From: Pseudoalteromonas sp. SMS1
Lineage (GTDB): Bacteria; Pseudomonadota; Gammaproteobacteria; Enterobacterales; Alteromonadaceae
NCBI RefSeq assembly: GCF_021530565.1
Contig: NZ_JAKGBI010000013.1
Span: 1 to 64,000, forward strand
Reading direction: 5' to 3'
DNA: 64,000 nucleotides
Shown: piece by piece, positions 35,573-45,747 of the stretch
Position numbering within the stretch: position 1 is the first letter of the stretch
How the letters are laid out: each line of letters opens with the position of its first letter
Position numbers and translations under genes: made by a program
Notes under the pieces: generated by a model
Seen by the model: the letters and a program-made list of their open reading frames with translations, nothing else
Database searches by the model: none
What the model was told of the DNA's origin: nothing

Positions 35573-37475
35573 AATAGCTAAAGCGCAACTTGCTTTTGGT
35601 TCTCATCCGTTACTAGACAATGCTGATGCGTTGATAGAAGCTGGAGAGCGCGTGTGTATCGTAGGTAGAAATGGCGCAGGTAAGTCGACGTTACTCAAAG
35701 TATTAGATGGGCAGGTTGTGCTGGATGACGGAGAAATTAACCGTTTAACTGGCCTTAAAGTTTCGCGACTAGAGCAAGATCCGCCAAAGGGTGCGCAAGG
35801 CAGTGTATTTGATTACGTTGCAAATGGCCTTCCTGAGGTAGCAAGCCTGCTTATTGAATACAACCATGTTAGTGAAGCATTGCAAACCGACCAGTCTAGC
35901 GCTTTATTAAATCGTTTAGAGCGTTTGTCAGCTGAGATTGAAGCAGCGGACGCATGGCGATTTGAAAGTCGTATCAACCTTGTACTCAGTCAATTGCAGC
36001 TTACTGCACAGATGCGTTTAGAGAAGCTATCCGGAGGCTGGCTAAGAAAAGTAGCGCTTGCTAAAGCATTGGTCGGGGATCCAGACTTACTGTTACTAGA
36101 CGAGCCGACAAACCACTTGGATATGGCCAGTGTTGAGTGGCTAGAGTCATTCTTGAAAGACTTTAAAGGCGGCATTGTATTTATTTCTCATGACCGTGCA
36201 TTTATCCGGGCCGTTGCAACTCGTATTTTAGATTTAGACCGCGGTAAACTGATTTCGTACCCGGGCAATTATGGTAAATATCTAGAGCAAAAAGCCCATG
36301 ATCTGAAAGTAGAAGAAACTCAAAATGCGCTGTTCGATAAAAAGCTTGCGGAAGAAGAGGCGTGGATCCGTCAGGGTATAAAAGCTAGAAGAACGCGTAA
36401 CGAAGGACGCGTTAGAGCACTAAAAGCACTGAGGGTTGAGCGTAAACAACGCGTAGAACAGGTTGGCAAAGCAGACTTTAACATTGAGTCAGCAGAGCGC
36501 TCTGGAAAATTAGTGTTTGAAGCCAATTTTGTAAACCATGCATTTAAAGACAAAGCAATCGTGAAAGACTTCTCGACTTTGGTAATGCGTGGGGACAGAG
36601 TAGGGCTGGTTGGACCAAATGGAATAGGAAAGACGACACTATTAAAGCTATTGTTTGGCAAGCTTTCTGCGGATAGCGGAAAAATTAAGCAAGGCGTCAA
36701 TCTTGAAGTTGCTTACTTTGATCAGTACAGAGAAAAGCTAGATGAAGAGATGACAGTGCAAGACAATGTCGCTGAAGGAAAACAAGAAGTATCCATTGGT
36801 GGGCGTAGTAGGCACGTGTTAGGTTATTTGCAGGACTTTTTGTTCCCACCAGCAAGAGCAAGAACGCCTGTCAAAGCGCTCTCTGGTGGTGAGAAAAACC
36901 GTCTCTTACTTGCGAAGTTATTTTTGAAGCCTTCTAATGTTTTGGTGTTAGATGAACCAACTAATGACTTAGATATTGAAACACTCGAACTACTAGAAGA
37001 GATCATTACTCAATATCAAGGCACTATTTTAATCGTCAGTCACGATCGTGAGTTTATTGATAATACCTGCAATAGCGTTTGGGCCTTTGAAGGAGACGGT
37101 GTAGTAACTGAAATAGTTGGGGGGTATAGTGATTTTGAGGCCTACAGAGACAATAAGCTTGCTCAGCAAAAGGCACTCGAAAAACTAGATAAGGAAAAGA
37201 AAGCGGCTCCTGCAGCCAAGAAAGAGACAAATAGGAACAAATCAAGTAAGTTAAGTTACAAATTAAAACTTGAATTAGAGGCTTTGCCAAGTAAAGTAGA
37301 GGAACTTGAGGCTGCACTAGAGAGTCAACAAGAAGTTGTAAACTCTCCAGAGTTTTTTAAGCAAGATTCCGATATTACACAAGAGGCATTGAACCAACTT
37401 GCCGAGTTGGAGTCCAAGCTCGAAGCCGCGTTTGAACGCTGGGAAGAATTAGAAGCTTTACAGAATCAGCAGTAA
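35559..37475 (+). CDS. uup: ABC-F ATPase Uup
   Basis: A soluble ABC-F protein with two ATPase domains and no membrane part. It acts on ribosomes and branched DNA, and in E. coli reduces transposon precise excision. Of 638 residues, the first domain has GRNGAGKST, LSGGWLRKV and LLLLDEPTNHLD; the second has GPNGIGKTT, LSGGEKNRLL and LVLDEPTNDLD. A Lys/Glu-rich coiled-coil C-terminal domain (~545-638) is the Uup DNA-binding tail. The ATG start overlaps the previous gene. The rlmL-uup order matches E. coli. Confidence 0.96.
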   Translation: MDLIRIAKAQLAFGSHPLLDNADALIEAGERVCIVGRNGAGKSTLLKVLDGQVVLDDGEINRLTGLKVSRLEQDPPKGAQGSVFDYVANGLPEVASLLIEYNHVSEALQTDQSSALLNRLERLSAEIEAADAWRFESRINLVLSQLQLTAQMRLEKLSGGWLRKVALAKALVGDPDLLLLDEPTNHLDMASVEWLESFLKDFKGGIVFISHDRAFIRAVATRILDLDRGKLISYPGNYGKYLEQKAHDLKVEETQNALFDKKLAEEEAWIRQGIKARRTRNEGRVRALKALRVERKQRVEQVGKADFNIESAERSGKLVFEANFVNHAFKDKAIVKDFSTLVMRGDRVGLVGPNGIGKTTLLKLLFGKLSADSGKIKQGVNLEVAYFDQYREKLDEEMTVQDNVAEGKQEVSIGGRSRHVLGYLQDFLFPPARARTPVKALSGGEKNRLLLAKLFLKPSNVLVLDEPTNDLDIETLELLEEIITQYQGTILIVSHDREFIDNTCNSVWAFEGDGVVTEIVGGYSDFEAYRDNKLAQQKALEKLDKEKKAAPAAKKETNRNKSSKLSYKLKLELEALPSKVEELEAALESQQEVVNSPEFFKQDSDITQEALNQLAELESKLEAAFERWEELEALQNQQ

Positions 37476-37483
37476 GGATTGAA

Positions 37484-39217
37484 ATGAAATACTCACTTTT
37501 AGCCGCCAGTATTGGTTTGTGCTTTTCAGGGCAGCTTTTTGCTGTTACTTTCGAATTATCAGAATTACCGACAAACGACAATACAAAGCATACCTATGTA
37601 ATGGATGCGAATGAGTCAGGTGTGATTGTTGGCCGTTCAACAGAGTTATTTAACTTACCAATTTACGTCGATTATATTGACTTTGAAGACAGTGGAATCA
37701 AAAACGCTTATGACTCATGGAAATTTAGCCTAGAACGTCGCGATGAGACAATCGACTTCACGTTGGATGACATTAAAAACAATAACGCTGCTGCAACAAA
37801 CCCTGAAGCACATGCGTTTATGCGTAATTTTTTATCAACTAGATCGAATAATCCGGAGTTTCAAAAACTAAACTCTGGTATCGGTATTATGTTCAGTACA
37901 ACGAGTGCGGATGAGAAAGTACTGTTTGACGCTGAGCGTACGTACACAAATGGATTATCTCGCTCAACAGTTCAGCTTTTAACAGCCGTCGCATCTGATG
38001 GCACTGCTGTGGGATGGGGAACTGCACCGTACGACGAAGTAGAGTTTCAAAAGAAAGATGAAAGTGACAACACCACATTTTTCCAAAGAGCTCACGCATC
38101 TAGAGCAATGTTAATTAAACCTAGCGGTGAAACAATGGCGTTGCCTGCTGGTTTTTCAGATGATTATGGCAGCTTTAGTATTGCGACAGACATTAAAAAA
38201 ATGGATGATGGCGGGTACTTGGTTGTAGGTCAAAGCGCTATGAGCGTCGAAAAGGATTCGCAGGAGAGATTTGACGACAACTGTAAGGGTGAAGACGAGC
38301 CTGTGGCTGTGTGTGCTTGGCAACTTCAGAACAGTGGATACTATGACTTACGTGCATACCAATGGAAACTTGATGCTGACTTTAACATCCTCACTGAGGA
38401 GACTAAAGATTTAGGCATCGGGCTTGTAAGAGAAGACGATGAAGGAAGAATCCACGTCAGTTCAGCGCTTGCAGTTAATAAAGCGGGTATTCCAATTGGT
38501 CAATCTCAAACGCGAGAAGGTGACGACTTTATCATTCGTCAGCGCGCAGGTTATTTTCAAGATGACACGTTTAAGCCTGTAGTGGATCACGATAAAGGGT
38601 ATGAAAGTAGTAGAGCGATAGCGATCAATGATAACAACGTTGTGATTGGTTATCGCATGGACGAGTTTTCACTTGGTTCTTTTGTTAACGTCAAAAGTTA
38701 TTACTACGATATTGATAACTCTGAGTACAAAGAAATTGCTTCATTTTATGAAGGCTCAGATATGTACGTAAGAGATATTAATAATGCTGGTCAAATTATC
38801 GGTCAGGCAGAAGTAGAAAAAAACGTGTCTGTACCGAGAAGAGATGCATTTTTATTTGATATAACAACTGGCCAATTAAACAATATCAACGATTTGCTAC
38901 CGTGCAGAAGTGCGGACTTTCCATATCAGGTGTCTGAGGCTATCAAGATTACCGAAAATGGTAATATCTATGCAATCGCGACTAAAACAGTCAAAAGAAA
39001 AGACTCTTTGGGTAACGTGATGAAAGATAGTGATGGCAATGATGAATTTGAGTCAGTGGCAATTCCGGTGCTATTGACACGAAACAGCGATGGTAAGCCA
39101 GCAGAGTGCGCTCCTGAAGAAGCTGAAACCTACGAGCGTGGGTCGGCATCCTTTGGTTTCTTAAGCCTATTAGCAGCCCCGCTGATGATGCTACGAAGAC
39201 GAAGAAAAACGAAGTAA
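37484..39217 (+). CDS. DUF3466 surface protein with C-terminal sorting tail
   Basis: This 577-residue secreted protein has a signal peptide (~1-21, cut after LFA). The body has repeated NxxGxxxG-type segments (NKAGIPIGQSQT; NDNNVVIGYRM; NNAGQIIGQAE), typical of extracellular beta-propeller-like repeats. The C-terminus has a small residue patch, a hydrophobic helix (FGFLSLLAAPLMML) and an Arg-Arg-Arg-Arg-Lys tail, which is the layout of GlyGly-CTERM/rhombosortase-like sorting signals. It starts 8 nt after uup and ends at a terminator shared with DUF2062. Confidence 0.85.
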   Translation: MKYSLLAASIGLCFSGQLFAVTFELSELPTNDNTKHTYVMDANESGVIVGRSTELFNLPIYVDYIDFEDSGIKNAYDSWKFSLERRDETIDFTLDDIKNNNAAATNPEAHAFMRNFLSTRSNNPEFQKLNSGIGIMFSTTSADEKVLFDAERTYTNGLSRSTVQLLTAVASDGTAVGWGTAPYDEVEFQKKDESDNTTFFQRAHASRAMLIKPSGETMALPAGFSDDYGSFSIATDIKKMDDGGYLVVGQSAMSVEKDSQERFDDNCKGEDEPVAVCAWQLQNSGYYDLRAYQWKLDADFNILTEETKDLGIGLVREDDEGRIHVSSALAVNKAGIPIGQSQTREGDDFIIRQRAGYFQDDTFKPVVDHDKGYESSRAIAINDNNVVIGYRMDEFSLGSFVNVKSYYYDIDNSEYKEIASFYEGSDMYVRDINNAGQIIGQAEVEKNVSVPRRDAFLFDITTGQLNNINDLLPCRSADFPYQVSEAIKITENGNIYAIATKTVKRKDSLGNVMKDSDGNDEFESVAIPVLLTRNSDGKPAECAPEEAETYERGSASFGFLSLLAAPLMMLRRRRKTK

Positions 39218-39227
39218 TCTGAGATAA

Positions 39228-39256
39228 TAAAAAAGGCCCTTAGGGCCTTTTTTATT
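39228..39256. terminator. Bidirectional terminator, DUF3466/DUF2062
   Basis: AAAAAAGGCCC and GGGCCTTTTTT form a hairpin with A-run and T-run on its two sides, so it can stop transcripts from both convergent genes. Confidence 0.9.
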
Positions 39257-39274
39257 TGCGATATAAATGTGTAT

Positions 39275-39796
39275 TTAGTTCGCTTGATTACGTGCTTCCC
39301 AAGCTTTATTGACTGAACGTCTCCATAAATAATCAATACCGAAAAAGCCAATAATTGCTGCAATACATGCACAAATAAGTGAACCAACCATAAATGCAGG
39401 ACCTATAGTCGAAATACTTTGGCTCAACCATGCCCACGTAGGTTCAAAGTGGAATGGCTGTAACTCTTGACCGAGGGCAAAAACACCGACAAGATACGAG
39501 CAATAGAAAATCGGTGGCATGGTGAGCGGGTTAGTTATCCAAACAAGTGCGATCGACAAGGGTAAGTTTACTCTAAATGGTATGGCAAGGGCTGCCGCAA
39601 GTACCATTTGAAAAGGAACAGGGATGAACGCAAAAAACAGTCCTACTGAAAAAGCGCCTCTGGCAGAGCGCCGATTTAAATGCCAAAGGTTTGCATCATG
39701 CAATAAATTACCAAATATCTTTAACGATTTTTGTTCTTTGATCTTGTTGTGATCAGGTAAAAAGCGTTGGATCGTTTTCTTCGCCATATAGAGCAA
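39275..39796 (-). CDS. DUF2062 membrane protein
   Basis: This 173-residue inner-membrane protein has two or three long hydrophobic segments (~48-70, ~78-105, ~130-155). It carries the DUF2062 pattern (NRRSARGAFSVGLFFAFIPVPFQMVLA; WITNPLTMPPIFY). The N-terminus is basic and cytosolic. Function unknown. It is divergent from comEC with 5' ends overlapping by about 30 bp, which is unusual, so the two starts share one regulatory region. Confidence 0.88.
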   Translation of the reverse strand: MLYMAKKTIQRFLPDHNKIKEQKSLKIFGNLLHDANLWHLNRRSARGAFSVGLFFAFIPVPFQMVLAAALAIPFRVNLPLSIALVWITNPLTMPPIFYCSYLVGVFALGQELQPFHFEPTWAWLSQSISTIGPAFMVGSLICACIAAIIGFFGIDYLWRRSVNKAWEARNQAN

Positions 39797-42031
39797 CCAT
39801 CTACTTCACTATTGATTTGCTTCGGCATCGTGTGCGGGTGCCTGATATCCGTTTTTTACCTGGATTCTTGGCAGTTACCCAGCAGCATTGCCATGCTCGT
39901 TTTTGTTAGTAGCTATTTTAAGCTTTTTTCGAATGTTTTGGCAGGTTTTATTTTAGGTATTTTTGTTACAGTTTTTCACTACTTCACTTTTTATCATATA
40001 AGTTGGGCAAGTGAAGTCGTAGATAAGCCGGTCAAAATACGCGGTTACGTATCCAAAGTTATCAATCGAAGTCGCTACTCGTACATCAAATTAGATGTGG
40101 TACAGCTTGATAAGTTTCATACATCACCGATAAAAACGGTCTATGCGAACCTTTCTGTCACAAAAAGCGCCCATGCATTGCAAGAGGGGGATGAGATCAT
40201 TGGACGTGGCCGAGTGCGACTTTTTCGGTCTAGGAAAAATTTTGATGTGTTTGACAGTGAGTTATACGCCTTTCGTAATCACCTCTATTTTAAAGGACGT
40301 ATCGAGGTTGACGAAGTCGTAGCAGGCAAATCAACTTGGCGAGCGTCCTATCAAGACTACTTGGCAACAATATTTGAAGGTTATCAGCTGGGCTGGCTTT
40401 ATTACGTGTTACTCAGCGGCGATAGAACAAACGTGACAATCGCGCAAAAAAGAGATTTTAGACAAATAGGGCTGGGACACTTGCTGGCAATTTCTGGCTT
40501 GCACATAGGCATTATTTTTTCGTTGAGTTTCATCGTGTTTAAATGCCTTACATTTGCAATGTACCAGCGTTTAAAGCAAGGCATACACGTCAATTTTATC
40601 TGCTTGTTTGGCGCTTTGAGCGCAGCGGGATTGTATGTGGTGTTAAGTGGCATGCAGGTGTCGGCTCAACGTGCGTGGTTGATGGCATGTTTGGGGGTAG
40701 TCGGTTATGCCTTAGGTTTACAGCTCGGTTTCGTGAGAGTCGTGCTTTATACACTGACTGTGATTGTTCTCTTTTCTCCCTTTTCATTATTAAATATGGG
40801 GCTTTACTTTTCATTCAGTGCTGTGCTTGGCATCTTGTGGTGCTTGTCTCGGCGTCGTCATGTTATATCAGTTCATCGTGGGAGTATGTCTAAAATCAAG
40901 ACGTTGATGAAAATACAAGTGGTCGTCTTTGTCTTTTTGTTGCCCTGGAGTGTTTATGTTTTTCAAGGGGTCAGTGCTTCGGGGGTTTTAATCAACTTAA
41001 TCGTTATTCCACTTTTAGGTCTCATCGTATTTCCAGCTATCGCTGTGCAGGCATTCATTGGCACTTTTATGCATATAAAGCTCATTGGCACATTGGATTG
41101 GCTACTGTTTGAGGCATATCGACATGCGATACAGTTTGAATTTAATTGGATAACGCTTGGCAAGCTGACGTTTTCGGATTTAGGCTTAATATTACTGAGC
41201 ATGGTGTTATTGCTCATTGTCCCCACAGCCCGATATGCCTCTGTGCCCGCCTTAATCTTGTCTGTTAGATGGCTTCTCTGGCAACCGCCAAATTGGCAAA
41301 TCGATATTTTTGATGTTGGCCACGGGAGTGCCGTCTTAGTGTCAAAACATGGTAAAGGCTTTTTGTATGATTTGGGGGCGAATTACTTTGGCTCTTATTC
41401 TATATTTGAAAATGTTGTTTTACCCTATATGACGGCAAATAACATTGTGCTCGCCCACACAGTGATTAGTCATGATGATGGCGATCATGCTGGCGGATTA
41501 AATCACTTGATTGAGCACGGATTTGAGCGCACTTTAGATGCATTTCATGGCGCCCCATACCAGCAGCCTTGTCTAGCGCGGGCACTGAACTTTGAGGGGT
41601 TATTTATAAAAGTATTATGGCCTAATGAAATGCAAAACAATGACAACAATAATTCATGTGTTATCACCATCAATGATGGCAATATTCAATTGTTGTTGCC
41701 TGGAGACATTGAATTACGATCAGAGCGGACGCTTGTGCAATCGAATGACAATGCCCTTCGTTCGACGATATTGCTTGCCCCTCACCACGGCAGTAATACG
41801 TCTTCCAGTATGGGCTTTATTCAGGCTGTCAATGCTGAAGTGGTCGTGTTTTCTAGGGGGTATCATTCCCCTTGGCGGTTACCTCATCAGGATGTTGTTT
41901 CACGATATCATCAAGCAGGCTATAAAATGTTTGATACTGCGTTGCATGGCCATATTCAAATCCGTATATTTTCTAATCGTTATCAAGTTTTCTTGGCCCG
42001 AGAAGCGAAAAATCTATGGTTTTTAAGATAA
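39767..42031 (+). CDS. comEC: ComEC/Rec2 DNA-uptake channel
   Basis: Inner-membrane protein that moves transforming single-stranded DNA into the cytosol. The 754-residue protein has an N-terminal DUF4131/OB-like part (~1-190), a central Competence domain of about seven transmembrane helices (~210-480; GHLLAISGLHIG at ~235) and a C-terminal metallo-beta-lactamase-like domain (~510-754) with FDVGHGSAVLV, HDDGDHAGG and APHHGS. The TTG start at 39767 gives the expected N-terminus, but a later start is possible. msbA follows 63 nt downstream; E. coli also has the ycaI/comEC-msbA-lpxK order. Confidence 0.93.
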   Translation: MDRFLRHIEQPSTSLLICFGIVCGCLISVFYLDSWQLPSSIAMLVFVSSYFKLFSNVLAGFILGIFVTVFHYFTFYHISWASEVVDKPVKIRGYVSKVINRSRYSYIKLDVVQLDKFHTSPIKTVYANLSVTKSAHALQEGDEIIGRGRVRLFRSRKNFDVFDSELYAFRNHLYFKGRIEVDEVVAGKSTWRASYQDYLATIFEGYQLGWLYYVLLSGDRTNVTIAQKRDFRQIGLGHLLAISGLHIGIIFSLSFIVFKCLTFAMYQRLKQGIHVNFICLFGALSAAGLYVVLSGMQVSAQRAWLMACLGVVGYALGLQLGFVRVVLYTLTVIVLFSPFSLLNMGLYFSFSAVLGILWCLSRRRHVISVHRGSMSKIKTLMKIQVVVFVFLLPWSVYVFQGVSASGVLINLIVIPLLGLIVFPAIAVQAFIGTFMHIKLIGTLDWLLFEAYRHAIQFEFNWITLGKLTFSDLGLILLSMVLLLIVPTARYASVPALILSVRWLLWQPPNWQIDIFDVGHGSAVLVSKHGKGFLYDLGANYFGSYSIFENVVLPYMTANNIVLAHTVISHDDGDHAGGLNHLIEHGFERTLDAFHGAPYQQPCLARALNFEGLFIKVLWPNEMQNNDNNNSCVITINDGNIQLLLPGDIELRSERTLVQSNDNALRSTILLAPHHGSNTSSSMGFIQAVNAEVVVFSRGYHSPWRLPHQDVVSRYHQAGYKMFDTALHGHIQIRIFSNRYQVFLAREAKNLWFLR

Positions 42032-42094
42032 TGCATTCAGTTTTTTGTTTATGGCAGATACAATACAGGGGTTTTGAAGTTTTAGAGTAATACT

Positions 42095-43831
42095 ATGCAA
42101 CAGTCTGGAAAGCAAATTTACAAAAGGCTTTTGACTTACACTTACGAATTTAAAATTGCTGCATTCTTTGCGATATTCGGCATGTTAGGTTACGCAGCAA
42201 TGGACGCGTTGTTCATCCAGCTAATGAAGCCATTTATGGATGACGGTTTAACGCAAGGTAACCAAGATGTGTTGGCAATGGCACCAATAGTGGTGATATT
42301 TCTCGTGTTAGGGAGGGGAATATTTAACTACATGTCATCATATTGTTTGAGTTATGTCGGCTCTCAAGTTGTCCGGAAGTTGCGCCAACAGCTGTATGAA
42401 CACATGCTGTTTATGCCGGTATCATTCCATGATAAGCACTCGAACGGTGAATTGGTTTCAAAAATAACATTTGATACAGAGCAGGTGCAACAAGCTGTTA
42501 CCAGGGCACTACAGGTCGCAATAAGAGAAGGGGCTTTTGTTGTTTTCTTACTATGGGGCATGTTTGCTATCAGCTGGAAGCTGTCTCTCCTGTTTTTGGT
42601 AATTGTCCCTTTCGTTGCGATTGTCGTCAGTATCGTGTCGAAACGCTTTCGGAAAATCTCTAAGAATATTCAAGATGCGATGGGTGCTGTTACGAGAGGC
42701 TCAGAGCAAATGTTGTCCGGTCATAAAGAAATTCATGGCTTTGGTGGTCAAGATAAAGAAATAGAACACTTTGCCACGGTTAACAATCATAATAGGCAAC
42801 AGCGCGTAAAAATGGATGCCACAAGAGCACTCAGTGTTTCAGTGATTCAATTGATCGCCGCCAGTGCCATGGCTGTTGTATTAGCAATCATCGCAATGCC
42901 TGATGTGCATGAGACTCTGACCCCCGGTGTGGTTGCATCCCTGATCACTGCCATGGTGATGATGTTAAGGCCACTAAAACAATTGGCAAATGTGAACAGT
43001 GATTTTCAGCGTGGTATTACCGCTGCGAGAAGCATATTTGAAGTGTTGGACCAAGAAAAAGAAAAAGACACCGGCACGCATAAAGCTGACAGTATACGCG
43101 GTGAGATTTGCGTTGAGAATGTAACTTTTACTTATCCTACTAAAGATGAGCCTGTCATCGAAAATCTCACACTGAAGGTGCCAGCAGGAAAAAGCATTGC
43201 ACTCGTTGGGCGCAGTGGTTCGGGTAAATCGACATTGTCGAATTTGTTACCGCGTTTTTACGAGTTAGATACTGGGAAAATTACGCTAGATGGCGTTGAG
43301 TTGACAGAGTACACCTTGACCTCTTTGCGCAAGCAATTCGCACTGGTATCGCAACATGTTACTTTGTTTAATGACACTATCGCAAACAACATCATGTATG
43401 GCCTTGATGAGCCCTTATCTGAAGAAGCGCTAATTAAAGTCGCCAAACAAGCGCATGTGTGGGAATTTGTAAAAGATCTGCCTGATGGCCTGAATACTGA
43501 GGTCGGTGAAAATGGAGTTATGCTCTCCGGTGGACAAAGGCAGCGCATCGCAATAGCGAGAGCCATTGTGAAAGATGCGCCTGTTCTGATTTTAGACGAA
43601 GCAACTTCTGCATTGGACACCGAGTCAGAAAGACTAATTCAAGAAGAGCTTGAAAAATTAATGGTGAACAAAACGTCGATTGTCATTGCCCATAGGCTAT
43701 CAACCATTGAGAAGTCTGATCAGATTTATGTACTTGATAAAGGTAAAGTTTTAGAGCAAGGGAAACATGACGAACTGTTAGAAAAAGATGGCGCCTATGC
43801 GGCTCTGTGTAAAATGCAATATGGTGAATAA
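42095..43831 (+). CDS. msbA: Lipid A ABC transporter MsbA
   Basis: Flips core lipid A across the inner membrane as a homodimer. The 578-residue half transporter has six transmembrane helices (~20-310) and one ATPase domain with Walker A GRSGSGKST (~377), Q-loop, signature LSGGQRQR (~480) and Walker B VLILDEATSALD. The length matches E. coli MsbA (582). It is 2 nt from lpxK, giving a lipid A operon. Confidence 0.96.
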   Translation: MQQSGKQIYKRLLTYTYEFKIAAFFAIFGMLGYAAMDALFIQLMKPFMDDGLTQGNQDVLAMAPIVVIFLVLGRGIFNYMSSYCLSYVGSQVVRKLRQQLYEHMLFMPVSFHDKHSNGELVSKITFDTEQVQQAVTRALQVAIREGAFVVFLLWGMFAISWKLSLLFLVIVPFVAIVVSIVSKRFRKISKNIQDAMGAVTRGSEQMLSGHKEIHGFGGQDKEIEHFATVNNHNRQQRVKMDATRALSVSVIQLIAASAMAVVLAIIAMPDVHETLTPGVVASLITAMVMMLRPLKQLANVNSDFQRGITAARSIFEVLDQEKEKDTGTHKADSIRGEICVENVTFTYPTKDEPVIENLTLKVPAGKSIALVGRSGSGKSTLSNLLPRFYELDTGKITLDGVELTEYTLTSLRKQFALVSQHVTLFNDTIANNIMYGLDEPLSEEALIKVAKQAHVWEFVKDLPDGLNTEVGENGVMLSGGQRQRIAIARAIVKDAPVLILDEATSALDTESERLIQEELEKLMVNKTSIVIAHRLSTIEKSDQIYVLDKGKVLEQGKHDELLEKDGAYAALCKMQYGE

Positions 43832-43833
43832 CA

Positions 43834-44817
43834 GTGAACAAGATTGAGAAAAGCTGGTATCAGCCTATCGGCTTCTTAAATATTGCGTTGTTACCATTAA
43901 GTGGCGTTTTCTGGCTGGTTAGCAGCATCAGAAAAATGTTGTTTAGGCTCGGAATTAAGTCTGCCTACAAAGCACCTGTGCCGGTTTTAATTGTCGGCAA
44001 TATTGGCATCGGTGGGAATGGGAAAACCCCCTTTGTGTTGTGGCTAGTGCCTTATTTACAATCCCTTGGATTAAAGGTTGCAGTCATCAGTCGAGGTTAT
44101 GGTGCGAATCCGCCACACACACCTTATCAGGTCACAAAAAGTAGTACCGCTGTCCAAGCCGGTGACGAGCCTTTGTTGATTTTTAAACGCCTAGGATGTG
44201 ATGTTGTTATTGGTGGCGATAGAAAAGCGAGTATAGAATATCTCGTAGCGCACAACGAACCAGATATTATTATTAGTGATGATGGATTGCAGCACTATCA
44301 ACTTGCACGAGACATAGAAGTTTGCATCATTGACAACGAACGCCGATTTGGTAACGGGCTCTTGTTACCCTCAGGACCGTTGCGGGAGCTACCAAGCCGT
44401 TTAAAGTCGGTTGACTTAGCGGTATATAATGGGTCTGTTAAAGAAGATGGTTACTCTTTATGTACATCAGGCTTGTACAGTGTAAAAACGGGTAAAAAGG
44501 TTGAAGGTCATCCGTTAAAGGGCATTGCCGTTAGTGCGATAGGAAACCCCTTAAGATTTGAAAAATCCTTACGAGCAAACGGGATTGCAATTACACAAAA
44601 TAAGCATTTCGCTGACCATCATATGTATCACGAATTAGACTTTGAATCATATTCGAAACAACCGGTGTTTATGACCGAAAAAGATGCAGTTAAGTGCCAA
44701 TCTTTCGCAGAAGATAACTGGTACTTTTTGCGTGTAGACGCCGTTCCATCTGAAGCGCTTATTGAGAAGCTGCACTGTTTATTAGAAAAGAAGGGGATTA
44801 TTGGCCATGGCATTTGA
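43834..44817 (+). CDS. lpxK: Tetraacyldisaccharide 4'-kinase
   Basis: Phosphorylates the 4' position of the lipid A disaccharide at the inner membrane. The 327-residue protein has an N-terminal membrane-anchoring segment and the P-loop [12 protein letters not shown] (~52-63), then SDDGLQHY and the [10 protein letters not shown] motif. The start is GTG right after msbA. Its end overlaps the next gene by 17 bp. Confidence 0.95.
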   Translation: MNKIEKSWYQPIGFLNIALLPLSGVFWLVSSIRKMLFRLGIKSAYKAPVPVLIVGNIGIGGNGKTPFVLWLVPYLQSLGLKVAVISRGYGANPPHTPYQVTKSSTAVQAGDEPLLIFKRLGCDVVIGGDRKASIEYLVAHNEPDIIISDDGLQHYQLARDIEVCIIDNERRFGNGLLLPSGPLRELPSRLKSVDLAVYNGSVKEDGYSLCTSGLYSVKTGKKVEGHPLKGIAVSAIGNPLRFEKSLRANGIAITQNKHFADHHMYHELDFESYSKQPVFMTEKDAVKCQSFAEDNWYFLRVDAVPSEALIEKLHCLLEKKGIIGHGI

Positions 44818-45004
44818 TACAAAATTACTGGAAATCATCGCTTGCCCAGTATGTAAAGGTAAGCTGGCATATGACAAAGAAAATAAAGAGCTGATCAGTA
44901 CCGCTGCGAAGCTGGCGTACCCTGTGAGAGACGACATTCCGGTGCTGCTCGAGAATGAAGCAAGAGAGTTGAGCTTGGAAGAGGTAGAGAAGTGGAATTC
45001 ATAG
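44801..45004 (+). CDS. Trm112/YcaR-family small zinc-ribbon-like protein
   Basis: This 67-residue protein has [16 protein letters not shown] at its start and [18 protein letters not shown] at its end, the pattern of the Trm112-like (UPF0434/YcaR) family. The CPxC pair is a half zinc knuckle. It overlaps lpxK and kdsB, as ycaR does in E. coli. Its role is probably as a small stabilising partner; not established. Confidence 0.92.
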   Translation: MAMAFDTKLLEIIACPVCKGKLAYDKENKELISTAAKLAYPVRDDIPVLLENEARELSLEEVEKWNS

Positions 45005-45747
45005 TCGTTATTCCTGCTCGCTATGCTTCTACACGGTTACCTGGTAAGCCGTTGGTAGATATTTGCGGAAAAACCATGATACAGCGTGTTTTTGAACAAG
45101 CGGAAAAAGCGGGTGCAAAAGCGGTGTATGTGGCTACGGACCATCAATTGGTCTTTGATGAAGTCAAGACGTTTACTGACAATGTGCTCATGACGCGAGA
45201 AGATCATCAGTCGGGCACGGAGCGTTTGGCTGAAGTTGTTGATATGTTGAACTTAACCGACGATACGCTGATCGTTAATGTTCAAGGCGACGAGCCATTG
45301 CTTGAACCAGAAAATATTTCACAGGTTGCAAACCTTTTGTTCGGCTCTTCTGCACCAATGGCTACATTGAGTGTCGATGTTGAAAATGTCGAAGAGGTTT
45401 TGAACCCGAACGCTGTGAAAGTGGTTAGTGACGCGAATAATAACGCGCTCTATTTCTCTCGAGCACCTATTCCGTTTCAGCGAGCGAGCATGATGGAATT
45501 AGATGAGCAAAAAATACCGTTGGCACACTTTAAGCGCCATGTTGGTATATATGCCTATCGCGCTGGGTTTATAAAAACGTATCTTGAGTTAAGTGTTTCG
45601 CCTTTGGAAGTACAAGAATCCTTAGAGCAGCTTAGGGTGCTGTATCATGGTTATCCTATTAAAGTAACAAAAGCGAATAAACCAGTACATGCTGGGGTCG
45701 ACACGCCGGAAGATTTAGCGCGTGTGATTGAGTACCTCAATGGATAA
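44992..45747 (+). CDS. kdsB: CMP-Kdo synthetase
   Basis: Activates Kdo with CTP for addition to lipid A. The 251-residue nucleotidyltransferase has the N-terminal [16 protein letters not shown] substrate motif, NVQGDEP and the SRAPIPF motif. The ATG overlaps the ycaR-like gene by 13 bp, and its own end overlaps the next gene, so the whole comEC-msbA-lpxK-ycaR-kdsB cluster is tightly coupled. Confidence 0.97.
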   Translation: MEFIVVIPARYASTRLPGKPLVDICGKTMIQRVFEQAEKAGAKAVYVATDHQLVFDEVKTFTDNVLMTREDHQSGTERLAEVVDMLNLTDDTLIVNVQGDEPLLEPENISQVANLLFGSSAPMATLSVDVENVEEVLNPNAVKVVSDANNNALYFSRAPIPFQRASMMELDEQKIPLAHFKRHVGIYAYRAGFIKTYLELSVSPLEVQESLEQLRVLYHGYPIKVTKANKPVHAGVDTPEDLARVIEYLNG

